64,000 nucleotides of DNA from Scalesia atractyloides (GCA_947069175.1 CAMTDV010000017.1:53391137-53455136); one strand, 5' to 3'; shown: positions 10,476-22,262, numbered from the stretch's first letter. Made by a program: numbers and translations. Notes: generated by a model not told the origin, from the sequence alone.

Positions 10476-12806
10476 ATATCCACCATGCTTTTATTGTATT
10501 ATACAAGTTCGTTATCTCATTCATTTACCATTAACTAATAAATGTCTTGTCTTGTATAAATCAACAAATGTCTTGTATGGTGTAAACCCCAAATGTCTTG
10601 TATGGTAAACAAAAGGTCTTATTTAAACCATAACGTAATGTCTTGTATAAGTAACCAAATATCTTGTCTTGACTTGTATAATCAAAATGTCTAGCATAAA
10701 ACAAGTGTTTTGAACAAACAAATGGTCTTGTTTAATTAAAAAGTGTTCTCGTGTATAAAACATTTGCTTGTATTGTATAAATCAAATATGGACTGTTGGC
10801 GAATACATTCAAGCCTTGTCGACTGTCGGACAAACCTTTATAAAGACAAAGGTTTATCAAAATGTCACTCATTTTCTGTCATTCCCTAAGGTCCTTCCAA
10901 ACAAACCTAGGAAGCGGGAATGGGTTGTCAATCCTAAGGTACCATAACATACAACCGGTCGGCATGAACAATATTAATGAATGTATCATTGTCGAGTTCA
11001 ACACGCCAATATGTCTAGTACAATGTAAGCATGTCATGTAATGATTTGAAACCATGTAAACTGTTTTTGAAACCATGTATAATGTCTTTGAAACCATGTA
11101 TAATATCTTTTAAACCATGTACTAGGTATATTAGGTAAATATACCATGTATAATGTCTTGAAAACATGTACTAGGTATACTAGGTAATTAAACCCTGTAT
11201 AATGTCTTGAAACTATGAAAGTAGTGATAGGCACATATGAATCACCCCAAAACATTTGAAGATGTAAAAGAGGGGAGCTATTTACTCACTTGGGATTGCG
11301 TATATGTCTTGTCAAATGTTTAAGCAAAGCTCAAAGGTTTAAGAGTTTCCTAATATGTCGGATGTCTATGTGTTAGTGCATAAAGAGACTTTAACGGAAG
11401 AATCGGATAGATGAAGTCTATAAACCAAACGAGTGTTGGGTCTCGTATAATATTGTTCATAATACCTTACATTCTGATTTGGAAGAGTTTCTAAGTGCTT
11501 TCACCTGTTACGACTTGTTAAAGTGGTTTATGCCACTTTAACGGGTCGCAAGCGAAACTACGGGTTCCGATGGTTAAATAAGTCCTATGATGAGTCTTAT
11601 ATGTCAAAACAAGTTTGATTATGTTATAATGTCAGTTTAGATGTTAAAACTATGGTCTTACATGTTTAAAACAATTTTATGCGCCAAAAGGGCGTTTTCG
11701 GCATTTTAAAAGTACATAAAATCAAATCAACTCATCATATAACTAACCATACTATATGACCATAAGGTATCACATCAGAGAGTTATTCCCTATATTACTA
11801 TAGTCATAAAAATGCGCTTGGTCGAATCCTAAGATTGACCAAACGGGTCAGATTCGAAAGTCAAAGCGGTAGTCAAACTGCTCGACTTACGACTAAGAAA
11901 TAAGCACTAAACTAGAAATGACGAGTTAGACATGTTTGAACATGTCTAATAATTTTATAAAACTTATTTGGTGTCAAAACTTGAAGTTATAATACCCAAA
12001 AACGTTTTCATCGTAAAATGCATTTTTTTTTAATTTTAACTCATAAAACTTGACTCGTCATCTCACCTACTAAACGTGGTAATCAGAAGGTGCAATCGCA
12101 ATGGATTAATACCTTTGTGATTACGACCACGTTACAAAGTTCAATTTGAACTTTGACTTGACCAAAATGGTCAGAACCGAAAGTCAAACAGGAAGCTAAA
12201 CTGTTTGACTTTTAGCTCAAAATAGCTAAATAATGAAAGAACTTGGAAGAGTACTTACTTGTGTTGAAGAACACTTTCAGAACTCAAGATGGAAGGCTTC
12301 CAAACGCTGAAAACAAGCTCCAAGAAGGATAGAAAGAAGAACTTCACACTTTGCTTTGAAGTGTTTTAAAAGGTGTGAAGAAAATGGATGAATCAAAGGG
12401 GTATTTATAGTGTTTTAGGATCAAGGAGGTGATAAGAAGTGTTACCAAGTGTGGATTAGTTTCCTAACATGTGTTAACACCAAACTAAGTGTGGAAAAAT
12501 GAGTGCAAGGTGTCAAAAATTGGAGATAGGTGGCCAAACTTGGAGATCAAGCAATTTTTTTGATAGTTTTGGCCCCTAGACTTGTATTGTCACTTGTTTG
12601 CCATTTGTAACCCTTCGAACACATTGTTTAGGTTATGTAAAGGGTATAAAGGCATAGGTAACTTGAATTTTGTTCCGGAAATGTTGTGAATATCGTTTCG
12701 CTCGATCATTCGATTATGTATTTTGTAAATAAAATACAAGACTTTACTGAATACGAAAAAGATCGGAATTTTACAATGATTGAGAATGTGTAAAAATGCA
12801 ATGTCA
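10476..12806 (-). repeat. Inverted copy of gypsy LTR family A (truncated)
   Basis: Reverse complement of the plus-strand LTR at 37028 to about 39250. The minus strand starts TGACATTGCATTTTTACACA at 12806 and is cut at 10476 by the Athila-like LTR. Shared landmarks are the TATA box (12402-12410, minus), the donor-like GTAAGT (12253-12258, minus), and arrays of TATACATGGTTTCAAA and TATACAAGACATT units (about 11030-11220 and 10500-10790). No coding sequence is present; open frames here are translations of the short tandem repeats. Confidence 0.88.
12402..12410 (-). promoter_or_regulatory. TATA box of inverted LTR A
   Basis: The minus strand reads CTATAAATACC about 400 bp into the LTR, equivalent to TATAAAAAG at 37509-37517 in the plus-strand copy. 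Confidence 0.55.
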
Positions 12807-13690
12807 CACTGGCCATCAAACTATCCAAGGGAAATCAACTTTTTCTTCAAACTTGGAATTATGCGGACATCCTTTAAAGTCCAAGAACCGACTAGAGTCT
12901 TCAAATCTAAGTCACCCATGCCCGTCACTTAAAGAACATCACCGTTCGCCAGTCTTACCTTTTTATGATTAACTTCTTTCATATTCTACAATGCTTTATT
13001 GTTGTCGGTAGCGTGAAAGGATGCACCCGAATTCATAACCCAGGAATTCACACTGCTAGGAACACTACAGACCAAAGATTCATCATACTAAGCAGTTTGT
13101 TGTAGTGTTAATTTCCTTCTTCTCACCTGGACATTGATCCTAAAATGTCCCACTTCTTTGCAGTTCCAACAGACTACATTACTTCACGCCCTAGAGAGAC
13201 TCCTCTTTCTATTCCTGCTCCCACTATCTCTTTTATTCTTTCTTCCTCTGCCAACATTCAGTAATTCACTAGATGATTCACCCAAACTTATCCTTCTGAA
13301 ATCCACATTCAAAAGAATGAATTCCCTCAAAAGTAAATCCACGAGTATCTGTTAAACTGGAAATTGCTGTAACATTTCTGGACCAACTGTCTAGCAAAGA
13401 AGATAAAATATGTAAAGCTTGAACTTCAACTTCAAATACAAAGACCACTGACACAAGTCTGGCCAAAATCGAATTCAACTTGTTGATGTGTTGTATAACT
13501 GAACAACCTTCTCTTATCCTTGTGTAAAGAGGAAGATTCAGTAGATCTTGTAACGGTTCCGAGTTCACCATTGAGGAAAACTGGTTTGGTACATGGGGAA
13601 GATTTGTTTTGTTTCAGAGTTTCATCATTTGACGCTATAGGTCCCCTACGTTTGTATCTATTTTCAAAATGAAACACAAATCTGATTATA
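12807..13690 (-). pseudogene. Copia Gag/protease relic
   Basis: On the minus strand, 13571-13278 shows CSVIQHINKLNSILARL and ALHILSSLLDSWS, conserved blocks of a copia Gag (UBN2) domain. Near 13070-13010 it reads SWVMNSGASFHAT, the protease active-site region with N-S-G where D-S-G is required; the catalytic aspartate has changed. The frame is broken repeatedly. It stops at 12806 where the inverted LTR A begins, so the LTR appears to have inserted into or replaced the rest of this element. It is a different copia family from copia-1. Confidence 0.72.
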
Positions 13691-14059
13691 CTTAATCATA
13701 ATTTACATCACACACCCTTGAGGGTTGTAAAGTTTCATGCATGTAACTCTTATTTCACTAAAACCTAAATATATATTTCATTTTCTAGAATACTATTTTT
13801 ATAAACATAATTAAAACTTATATTTATGAAAACTTTATATTTTATAAATTCTTATGAAAATTTAAAACTGTATATTTTATAAAATTCTTATGAAAATTTT
13901 AAAGTACATAATGAATTAATTTCTTATTTATTTATAACATAGCATTTTTCATATAAATAATAGACTAGAAGTTAAAATTGAGTACATCGTTATCTATGTA
14001 GAAATAAAGACGTGTACATAATGATAATGACAAAATGAGTCATGAAGTCACATAAGAAA
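13691..14059. other. AT-rich spacer, no gene seen
   Basis: Strongly AT-rich with a few short direct repeats of the form TATATTTTATAAA(T) near 13830-13890. No open frame or RNA gene is supported. Confidence 0.6.
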
Positions 14060-14513
14060 AAAAAAGATGGTTGTTACATCACACTACAAGAAAGTCCACA
14101 TTAGGAGGATCACAGTTCCTTGGGAATGCCTTGGTCTCTTGGCAAAGCAAAAAGCAAACCACAGTCTCTCATTTTACAGCAGAGGCAGAGTACATAGTTG
14201 TTGCAAGCTATACATCACAACTCCTGCGACTTCAAAACCAATTGCTTGATTTTGGTAAAACTGCTCTAAAGACACCTCTAAAACTAGGCAGTCAAGCAGC
14301 CGAAAACATTATCAAGAACCAGTGTCACATTAAAAACAAAACACATTGACATTCATCATCACTTTTTAAGAGATTGTTATGAAAAGGGACTGATCTCACT
14401 TCATCATTTTCCCAGTGAAGATCAATTAGTAGATGTGTTCACAAAAGCGCTGGACACATCCACTTTTAAAAATTTGATCTCCAGAATTAGGATGCTAAAT
14501 AGAGACTAAAAGA
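14060..14513 (+). pseudogene. Element G: copia RNase H fragment
   Basis: The plus strand reads KSTLGGSQFLGNALVSWQSKKQ, then TAEAEYIVVASY and LLRLQNQLLDFG, and after a break HHHFLRDCYEKGL and LVDVFTKALDTSTF up to a stop at about 14508. These are the blocks of copia RNase H through the conserved FTKAL near the C-terminus of Pol. Upstream RT and integrase are absent. Two frame breaks occur. Its strand is opposite to copia-1 and E, so it is an independent element. Confidence 0.8.
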
Positions 14514-15255
14514 AATTTTCAGTCTTCCTTAATAAAAACATTTACATGTCATTTTGAAAATCAAAATTTCGTTTTAAAATCGCGAAAAGATTGTTAAAAA
14601 TAACCAAAAACAAAAACGTTGTTCAAAGGAAAAAACAACTGTGGAGGTGGTTCAAAAGTCTGTTTTACCTATATTAACCGCTTTTTGCAAAAAGGAACCA
14701 CTGATCCATTCTCCACTATTTGACTAAAAAGGTCAAACATAATCACTGTTTTTCAAAAAGCAACAACTGTTTCTTTTCAAAACTCTTTTTCTAACCCAAC
14801 AGAGGTTTCAAACGTGGGTTTCCATCCATCAACAAACCAAAAGTCAAGCAGATGTACCAACCACTGTTTTATAGTTCCAAACGTCTATTGATGATCAATA
14901 GAGGCCTCAAAACAGACCTTTGGCAAAACAGACCTTTTATTTCTTCATCAAAGGATTTCTTTAGTGGGAGCCAACCCATGTTAAACAGAGCTTTGCCTCA
15001 ACAAATATACGATTGCAACGTCACTCAAAAAGTAACCATTAGCCACATCACCAGTGTTATAAAACCCTATAAAAACCCTAGCCAAACAGAGTTCACACTT
15101 ACTAGTATGATAAACTCAGAAATCACAAACTTCACTATTTGCAGACAATCAAAAAGATCATCTATTCACATATTTTCTAAGAGATTCCCGCTTTCTCAAA
15201 AATTCAAAAGATTTATCCCCTCAAAGGATTTATCAAAAGGGTTTCTTTTTTCAAA
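14514..15255 (+). other. Element G spacer between pol and downstream ORF, with TATA boxes
   Basis: Non-coding spacer of about 740 bp. It carries paired TATA motifs at 15058-15065 (TATAAAAC) and 15068-15076 (TATAAAAAC), about 190 nt upstream of an ATG at 15256 that opens the downstream unit. This placement parallels the spacer in element E. It could also be remnant LTR sequence. Confidence 0.45.
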
Positions 15256-17213
15256 ATGGCTCTAAACTTGAAACCACCCCACAACTAGCTTCCATATCTT
15301 GTAAAAACTGATGCCAACAAAGATTCCATAAAATATCGATCTTCTGGTATTTTCAAGATAGCATGCCATTCTCACCGCTAATGCACCTATACGTCTGGAA
15401 AATCTTCATGAATTTTGTTCTAATTCATATTTCTTGCTTCATGATAAAATGCCCTTTGTCATTACTTCAAAAGTGAAAAACGTTTATGTCCAGATCACAC
15501 CGAAGTTGATCTCAACTATCTTTGCCCTGAATGACGAGATATGTATAGAGAATTTTTCTAAAACTGATCTCCAAAATGAATTCATAGAGAGGGTTATGAT
15601 TCACAAATGGTGGGGACAACAATTTTTAAACCAAACTTCCCAACTACAATGAAAATTGTCTTCCATGCCATACTCATATGTTTATAAGTAAAAACCACAT
15701 TTTATAATGAGATTCCATTAAAAACATTGTAGTTAGGATATGCCATTTTAACAAATGCAAATTATAGGCTATCCAAAACTCTGTTTCTTGATAAGGTTGA
15801 AAATGTAAAAGCCAAGAAGAGAGCAAACCTAAAGCTTTCATCTTGTACCCTAGACTTTTGAGTTACATTTTACAAAGAGTCTTGGCACAAAACATTTTTG
15901 AACAGGGTGAAGCCCTGCAAATAAAAAGTCTTTCAAATGAAACATTCACCCGCATGATGACCAAAGGTCAAGAAAATGCGGATGAAGAAAATGTTTCAGA
16001 AAATCAATCTGTTGTTGAGCCCACTGCTCTTAGTGACCACAGTGCATAACTTAGCACTATGGAACACACACTAGCAATTTCCAAAAAGACTACTTCTATT
16101 TGAAAGCCTAAATTCAAAAGAAAAACCATATAAAGGGCAACTCTGAAGGATGATATGCTAGGGAAACCTGTTGTAACACAAAAGTAGCAAACATCTGTTG
16201 TTACTTCCTCACAACAGATGCAAACATCTCCACCAAGTCGCACCCCTCACTTATTCTCACAAAAGGATAGTGTTGTAAGCACAGGGCTACTTCTCTTTTC
16301 ACTCCACCACCCACTACAACCATACCGCCAACCCAACAATGATTGTTTGAAGTAATTGAAAACCTTGGCTTGTACAATCCTAGTTCCTCTCAATAACACA
16401 TCACCGAGAGTTTGTCGCAACAAGTGACTAGGGCTAGTCTACGAATCACTATTAGCCCACAAGCTGAGGAGGCTACACCTTTTGTGTCTCAAGAGACATT
16501 TGAAGGTTTTTCAAAAGAGGCAACTACTACAACTGTTGAGACAAAAATCTCACGGTTGGACAATAGTTACATAACTAAGACCTCCTTGAAGGAAATAATT
16601 TTTGAATCAACATTTGTTCATTCATAAATACTTCAAAGTCCCTAGTACCAAGAAAAAATGGCACTTGGTTCAAAACCAAGTGCAACCACCTCTGGTGGTA
16701 ATTCAGATGATCCTATTAATTTAGGGGTGATGAATTAAGATATAAGGATTTTTGACAGATAGAGCATCCAAGATAGAATCTTCAGTTGCTGAGATTAAAG
16801 ATATGTTGAAGATCTTGGCACAAAACTCTAACCCTCCTCCAACAAATACAAAACTTGCAGAAAATATTTGATTTCATGTCCAATCCTATCTTCATCTCCA
16901 AAAGCTGTCTTCAGATGCCAGACATAACATACACATGGAAATGATCAGGAACATGATTGAAGCTAGATACAATGATACTCAAGCTAAGATCAAAGCCATC
17001 AAAGATCATATTCCTCAAGCAATAGGCACCACCCCAATACCTAGGCAACATACAGATGATGCCAAAAAGGGGGAGAGTGATAGCCTAAGAAAGCTACCTC
17101 CACCAAAACCTACATCTTCGGCTAAAAAGGCCAAGACTAGCCAAACCACTAATCAACCACACATGAGAGCCCAGGATCTGGCGGTTCTAAATGGAAGTTT
17201 GGGTATAATATAA
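15256..17213 (+). pseudogene. Element G downstream ORF, first part
   Basis: Decayed coding sequence on the plus strand begins at ATG 15256 and is rescued by frame changes. Recognisable pieces are KVKNVYVQITPKLISTIFALNDE and QNEFIER (15434-15652), a KSLSNETFTRMM segment (about 15920-15960), Ser/Thr/Pro-rich sequence, and a helical stretch IEARYNDTQAKIKAIKDHIPQAIGTTP (16935-17213). From memory this resembles the long ORF that follows pol in Asteraceae copia elements. Its function is unknown; some authors call such ORFs env-like, but no signal peptide or membrane segment is visible. It is interrupted at about 17213 by unit F and resumes at 20820. Confidence 0.55.
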
Positions 17214-17219
17214 CTAATT

Positions 17220-17676
17220 CGGTAGAATGTTATTAAGAAAGGAGTAGAAACAATGTACGCGAAAGCTTCATTCATTCATACCGAAAGAGTATACATCTGG
17301 TCAAGCTGGCGAAATCTAGAGAAATTTTTGCAGCGTTTCCTCTCTAGGAATCTCCAAAACTTACAAAACAATGAACACACGACACTATTTAAAGACACAA
17401 TTTACCCTCGTGCAAAGTGAGGAAATTACCTTCATGCGAAGTGAGGAAATTACCTTCTTGCGAAGTGAGGAAATTACCTTCGTGCGAAGGTAATTTACCT
17501 TCGTACAAAGATAACATTTACCTTCGTACGAAGTGAGCTATCACTTCGTACGAAGTGACATCTAATCACCTCTTACGTTCGCACTTGGGTCGCGTGCTCG
17601 TATCTAATCTATACAATATTCAACACACACTCTATCTCACCTATTCGTACAGTGACGAACATAAAGTGCACCAACA
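17220..17676 (-). repeat. Unit F left LTR (3' LTR on minus strand)
   Basis: The right edge is clear: GTGCACCAACA at 17676, followed by ATTTCCCCCTTGGA, the complement of a polypurine tract. The left edge is uncertain (about 17215-17230). A minus-strand TATA-like CTTTAAATAG lies near 17375. A palindrome array sits at 17400-17560. It is only distantly similar to the right LTR at 20449-20819, so the two may not be a true pair. Confidence 0.5.
17400..17560. repeat. Array of CTTCGTGCGAAG / CTTCGTACGAAG palindromes
   Basis: About seven variants, including four near-perfect direct repeats of a ~24-bp unit (GTGAGGAAATTACCTTC plus CGAA variants) and full palindromes ACTTCGTACGAAGT. It lies immediately upstream of the TATA-like motif when read on the minus strand. 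Confidence 0.8.
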
Positions 17677-17690
17677 ATTTCCCCCTTGGA
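17677..17690 (-). promoter_or_regulatory. Polypurine tract of unit F
   Basis: The minus strand reads TCCAAGGGGGAAAT directly next to the LTR edge, the plus-strand primer for reverse transcription. Confidence 0.7.
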
Positions 17691-18685
17691 CGTCACCGTC
17701 GAAGCTTGATCTTGATCTTGAAATATCAGAGTCGTGTTTGAATATTCTGCAATTTCAATCAGGCATTTGTGGATGTCATATAACGCATCAACAAATTCCC
17801 CCTTGATTGATGATTCGGGTATGCAATTTCTTCAATACATTCCTCCTGAAATACCACACCGGTAAACTTCAAATCAATGAATACCCATGAAAATTTGAAA
17901 TCCCATTTTTCGTAGTAATCACGTTTTAGCATAATCTTGAATGATTGATCAGCAAATTAGTAATATGTTCAATTAGCAAATATTCATCGGAATCAAAGCA
18001 TCTGGTATCATATCAGATCTAAGAAATATTCTTCCGCGATCAGAATCACATTTTTCCTCTTCAGTCACAATAACAGATATATAGCTATCTCCGGTAGACA
18101 TGTGCAACTTAATCAACAAACATCGTCATTTAACGTCGGCTAGTCTAAGAAGAATGATTCCCTCTGCTTGAAGACTAAAAATAATGGAGCCTAAAGCTAT
18201 CATTAATCTTTCATGTATGCAATATAACTTGAATGACGGCAAATTTTTTGGTAATTTTTGAAACCCTGAGCTAGTCATGTTAACACCTAAGACCATCAAT
18301 GAACATTCATGTGGATAAGGCAGCTTGAACATCCCCATATCCTCTGCAGATATCAACAAAAACAACTAATCCTGCTAACCCGCCCTTCATCGGAGATCAG
18401 GACTCCAACCCTTAAGCGTCAAACTGTATCACGATCTGCTAATTCTAAACTTCCTGTGATCTCGAACTAACAAAACTAGATCTTCAGCATACTCGGATAA
18501 TCTGAGTCGGAACCACCCGAATACTGCTGCATGGTCACGAATTTCAAAAGGCTCAATCTATTCACACACCCATCCTGCCTATTTAGACACATTTGGTGCC
18601 CTAGACGCCTCATCTAGGTCTATACGGGGCATCTAGGCACTGAAATCAAGAGGGCTCTGAGTGGGATGTCGGGCATAGAAATTAA

Positions 18686-19142
18686 GGGGTCTAGATAGGT
18701 CTAGACTGGGCGTCTTGATGGTTTTTTAAAAGACTATTACACCCCTAGGTTAGCGCTAGTCTGGGGGCAAAATAGGGGAATAATGGTCTTTTGGGGTATA
18801 GACGGGGTGTTTAGAGCCAGATTGGGCATCTTGAAGGTTTTTTTAAAAGACTATATCCCCTAGGGTTAGGGCTAGACATAGGCAAAACAAGGGTATATGG
18901 TCTTTTAGGGTCTAGACGCCCCGTCTAGGTCTAGACTTGGCGTCTTGAAGGTTTTTTAAAAGACTATTATACCCCTAGGTTAGGGCTAGACTAAGGGCAA
19001 AACAGGGGTATAATGGTCTTTTTGGGTCTAGACGCCCTGTCTAGGTCTAGACTTGGCGTCTTTAAGATTTTTTAAAAGACTATTATACCCCTAGGTTAGG
19101 GCTAGACTGGGGGCAAAACAGGGGTATAATGGTCTTTTGGAC
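18686..19142 (+). repeat. Tandem 110-117-bp units in foldback left arm
   Basis: About four units, each running from a GTCTAGAC...GTCTAGAC block through GGCGTCTTGAAGG, TTTTTTAAAAGACTAT and CCCCTAGGTTAGGG to GGGTATAATGGTCTTTT. One inverted unit is present in the right arm (about 19535-19655). Confidence 0.8.
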
Positions 19143-19179
19143 TACACTAGGCGCCCAGTCTAGCCCTGTATGCAGCGTA

Positions 19180-19495
19180 TATTTTTTTTCTTTTTCTAAT
19201 ATCAATAACACTAATATTAATTACAAAAAACTCATAGTAATATCAATAACACTAATATTAATTATCAAAAACTCATATTAATATCAACAACACTATTATT
19301 AATATCAAAAATATTAATATGAGTTTTTTTATAATTAATATTAGTGTTATTGATATTAATATGAGTTTTTTTATAGTTAATATTAGTTTTATTGATATTA
19401 ATATGAGTTTTTTATAATTGATATTAGTGTTATTGATATTAATATAAATTTTTAATAATTAATATTAGTATTATTGATATTAAAAAAAGAAAACA
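19180..19495. repeat. AT-only self-complementary centre of foldback element
   Basis: Repeats of AATATCAATAACACTAATAT on the left and their complement ATATTAGTGTTATTGATATT on the right form a long hairpin between the two arms. Confidence 0.8.
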
Positions 19496-20434
19496 AAAAA
19501 AAATATATGCCGCAAGACTAGGCGTCTACTGTAGTCCAAAAGACAATTATACCCCTATTTTGCCCCCAGTCTATCCCTAACCCAGGGGTATAATAGTCTT
19601 TTAAAAAACCTTCAAGACGCCCAGTCTAGACCTAGACGTGGCATATAGACCCCTTAACTTATGTGCCCGACATCTCACTCAGAGCCCCCTTGATTTCAGT
19701 TCCTAGACGACTCGTATAGACCTAGAGGAGGCGTCTTAAAGGTGTGGAAATAAGCACTTGGGTGTGTGAATATGTAGACCCTTTCAAAAATGCTGGAAAC
19801 TTCGTATATACGTGAAATTTTTATTCCCCCTCATTTTTGCAAATTCTGACTGTACCATAATTTTTCACTTAAACTCCCCCTCAAATCTTGAAAATCAGTT
19901 ATTAACAAATGCGGATTTTGCATTAAGACCCATTAGTAATCACTATACCAAATGATCTTCATTCTGCATATGTATCAGTGACTACCTCGTTATCTTCAAT
20001 ATTTTGCAATCGTATCATCAAATCTATTCTCTGAATCTCTAGACGGTGTCCCCGATTAGTCATTAAAATCTCAGAAAAAAAATTCTATCACCAAATTTTT
20101 TCTAGAGACTTGTCTAGTCAATATGATCAACAAAAACATTTTTAGGCATTCTAGGTTACCTTCATGCGAAGGTACTATATCTTCGTGCGAAGGTAAATCC
20201 ATGATGAACACATTTTTTATCCAAAATCCTGATTTCTGTGAATTTTGAGATGATTCAGGCATATATCTGGTCAAAAATCACTAACAATCCTATAGGTTCA
20301 ATTTTAGTTTTTGTCCGTCGATTGTCCGTTTATTTGATGTTTTACGTCTAAGACCCTCCTAAGTCCATAAATGTCCGTAATTCATGAGCATAGGTGATTC
20401 AATCGACGATTAGTTTGATTAAATCGGTACCATA

Positions 20435-20446
20435 GCTCTGATACCA
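20435..20446 (-). promoter_or_regulatory. Unit F primer binding site (initiator Met tRNA)
   Basis: The minus strand reads TGGTATCAGAGC two nucleotides inside the LTR starting at 20449. Confidence 0.9.
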
Positions 20447-20448
20447 CT

Positions 20449-20819
20449 TGTAGGATCGTTTTGTCCATTAGCAAAGGTCTTGATTTGAATATCTAGTCCA
20501 TATGCGTGGAATTCATATGTAATAGTGACAATTAACAAGATTAGTTATCAAATTACTGATTTCATTAAGTGTTTAATAGTTGCAGATCATCGTGAAATCC
20601 GACAGGGCTTCGCCGTATCAGTCACAAAGTTCTACAGAGTCACACCTATACATGAATATTTATAGACTTGACTCTACCTTCGTGCGAGGGTAGCAACGTC
20701 TTCGTACGGAGGTACCTTCGTGCGAAGTTAATTACAAAACCGACAACTTCAAATCTAAAAATTCAGCCCTATTACAGACACAATCCTAAGACGTAGGCAA
20801 TATACATTTTGCACAAACA
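20449..20819 (-). repeat. Unit F right LTR (5' LTR on minus strand)
   Basis: The plus strand starts TGTAGGATCG and ends GCACAAACA, about 371 bp. A minus-strand TATAAATA lies at 20657-20664, with CTTCGTGCGA-type palindromes just upstream of it (about 20685-20730). Landmarks shared with the E LTR at 47386-47772 (TGTAGGATCG start, CAGGGCTTCGCCG-like block, AAGACGTAG near the end) show the same LTR family. Confidence 0.8.
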
Positions 20820-21510
20820 CACCAAACATCTTTTGGCATTTCAAAAGTGTCACTTGACGTTACAACAACAAGTATCACAACCATAAACTTAGCTATCCCA
20901 CAAAGAAGAAAAAGAAAAGCAATAAACTCATCCATCAAACCTTCCGTCAAAACCACACCATCATCACTTCCAGCATCATCAACAACATCACCATCACTTC
21001 CATCTACAAACCCTCCAAGGCCATCTAGTGTCAAAGAGTATCTGGAGGTGAGAAAGAGGTAGGCTAAGAGGATGGTTTTGGAAAGAAACCATGGGAAGGA
21101 TGACAAACAAATACAACACATTTTAGCAGAAGAATGTAGGAGAATAGATGCCTTACAAAGTTATGCCACAATGATTTGTAGAAATCTCTCTCATGACACA
21201 ACTACTGATGCAGATCTCAAAAAGTTGCTAAGGGAAGATTATTTGAACTATATCATGGAGAAAAAGCCATATGATGTAGACAAAGAACAATTTACAAGAT
21301 GGCCAACTAAATCCCTGCTAGATGAAATAGTAAGGATAGAAAAGTTGAAGCTCTTTCCTGATATCAAACCTACTCCTCCTGACTGGAACAATGGGAAAAG
21401 GCCAAATGATAAAAGCGCATAAAAGATAACGGGGATGAAGGAAGAAATGAGTGCTGCTAACATGGACACCATCAAAACAATGGCAAAATGGGATGAGTCA
21501 ACAACCTTTA
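20820..21510 (+). pseudogene. Element G downstream ORF, second part
   Basis: Coding on the plus strand resumes after unit F. It reads a basic, Ser/Thr/Pro-rich stretch (RRKRKAINSSIKPSVK...PSLPSTNPPRPSS), a TAG at about 21060, then a hydrophilic helical region with QIQHILAEECRRIDALQSYA and DLKKLLREDYLNYIMEKKPY, ending at a stop near 21420. The family appears to be the same as the 15256-17213 segment. No catalytic motif is seen and the function is unknown. It ends where an inverted gypsy LTR fragment begins at 21512. Confidence 0.55.
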
Positions 21511-21511
21511 A

Positions 21512-22262
21512 TGTAACACCCTTACCGTGTATAAAACAACCCGCCGCGAAAACATCGGAGGGTCACGTTACAAATTGTTTCAAACACATGGTATTTAAAG
21601 TTTTGTTTTATTGAATTAATAATTTACAATGTCTTTGGGAATTCGAAACAAAACACAACAACTATTTATTTTAGGCAAGTTAAGTCCACGCAATGTATAG
21701 CAGATTTTCATAATCGTCACACATTAGCGCCTGGAACATATGTGAAAATAAAGTCAACAATGAATGCTGGTGAGTAGCATAGGTTTTGTAAGTCAAATTC
21801 ATGGCTTTGTATTTGTTATTGCAATACCTCACCCGACTAGGAGAGTCGATGAGTGAAAACCTTATAACCAAACTTGTAAAATGTGTTTCGTATTGCAATA
21901 TGTTTAACCAACTATAAAAGTTGGTATAAGTAAGAAAACCTTGTAGCCATGAATCTTGACAAAAGTGTTTCTTTTGTAAAACCGTGTGAGTAATCGATTT
22001 AAAAAGAAAATTTTGTATGGTTTCTATATCTTTAATTGTAAACCATTTGTGACTTGTCTAAAGTCTAAATCAATCGATTTTGTTTTGTGTAAACCAGTTG
22101 TCCTTGTTTAGTATAAACCTTGTCCGTGTTATGTATAAACCAATCGTCCTCGTTATGTGTAAACTAATCGTCCTTGTTTTGTATAAACTAATCTTCTTTA
22201 TTTTAATTGTCATTGTGTAAACAAGTGTGGTCGTGTGGTGAATATATTTAAGCATCGAGAGC
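21512..22262 (-). repeat. Inverted 3' fragment of LTR family A
   Basis: The reverse complement matches about 38880-39813 of the plus-strand LTR A, including the CACATATG-TTCCAGG block and the GTAACGTGA segment, and ends GGGTGTTACA. The 5' part of this LTR is missing. At about 22257-22262 it joins directly to plus-strand gag of element A, an arrangement no simple insertion produces. It lacks the TATATATAAG hairpin found at 39221-39287. Confidence 0.75.

Larger units (their letters stand above)
18550..19781. mobile_element. Foldback-type DNA transposon, 8-bp TSD
   Basis: The ends are inverted repeats: the left starts GGCTCAATCTATTCACACAC and the complement of the right end starts GGGTCTACATATTCACACAC. 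Both are flanked by TTTCAAAA (18542-18549 and 19782-19789), an 8-bp target duplication. The inverted arms extend some 290 bp. The left arm contains about four tandem units of 110-117 bp (18686-19142) with paired GTCTAGAC motifs; the right arm has one. The middle (about 19180-19495) is nearly pure AT and self-complementary. No transposase is encoded. An 8-bp TSD fits hAT mobilisation; foldback elements in other superfamilies are possible. Confidence 0.82.
17691..20434 (-). mobile_element. Unit F internal region, non-coding
   Basis: Between polypurine tract and primer site there is about 2.7 kb, 1.2 kb of which is the foldback transposon at 18550-19781. No Gag or Pol motif is found on either strand. 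The minus-strand leader near 20270-20070 contains further CTTCG(C/T)(A/G)CGAAG motifs. A primer site and tract without coding capacity point to a non-autonomous element that would depend on a related copia element. Confidence 0.55.

Noticed and set aside
17220..20819. Unit F as a clean element with a true LTR pair and TSD
   Set aside because: The two LTRs are too dissimilar by eye and no matching 5-bp flanks were found, so the pairing is left open even though the polypurine tract and primer site are well placed.
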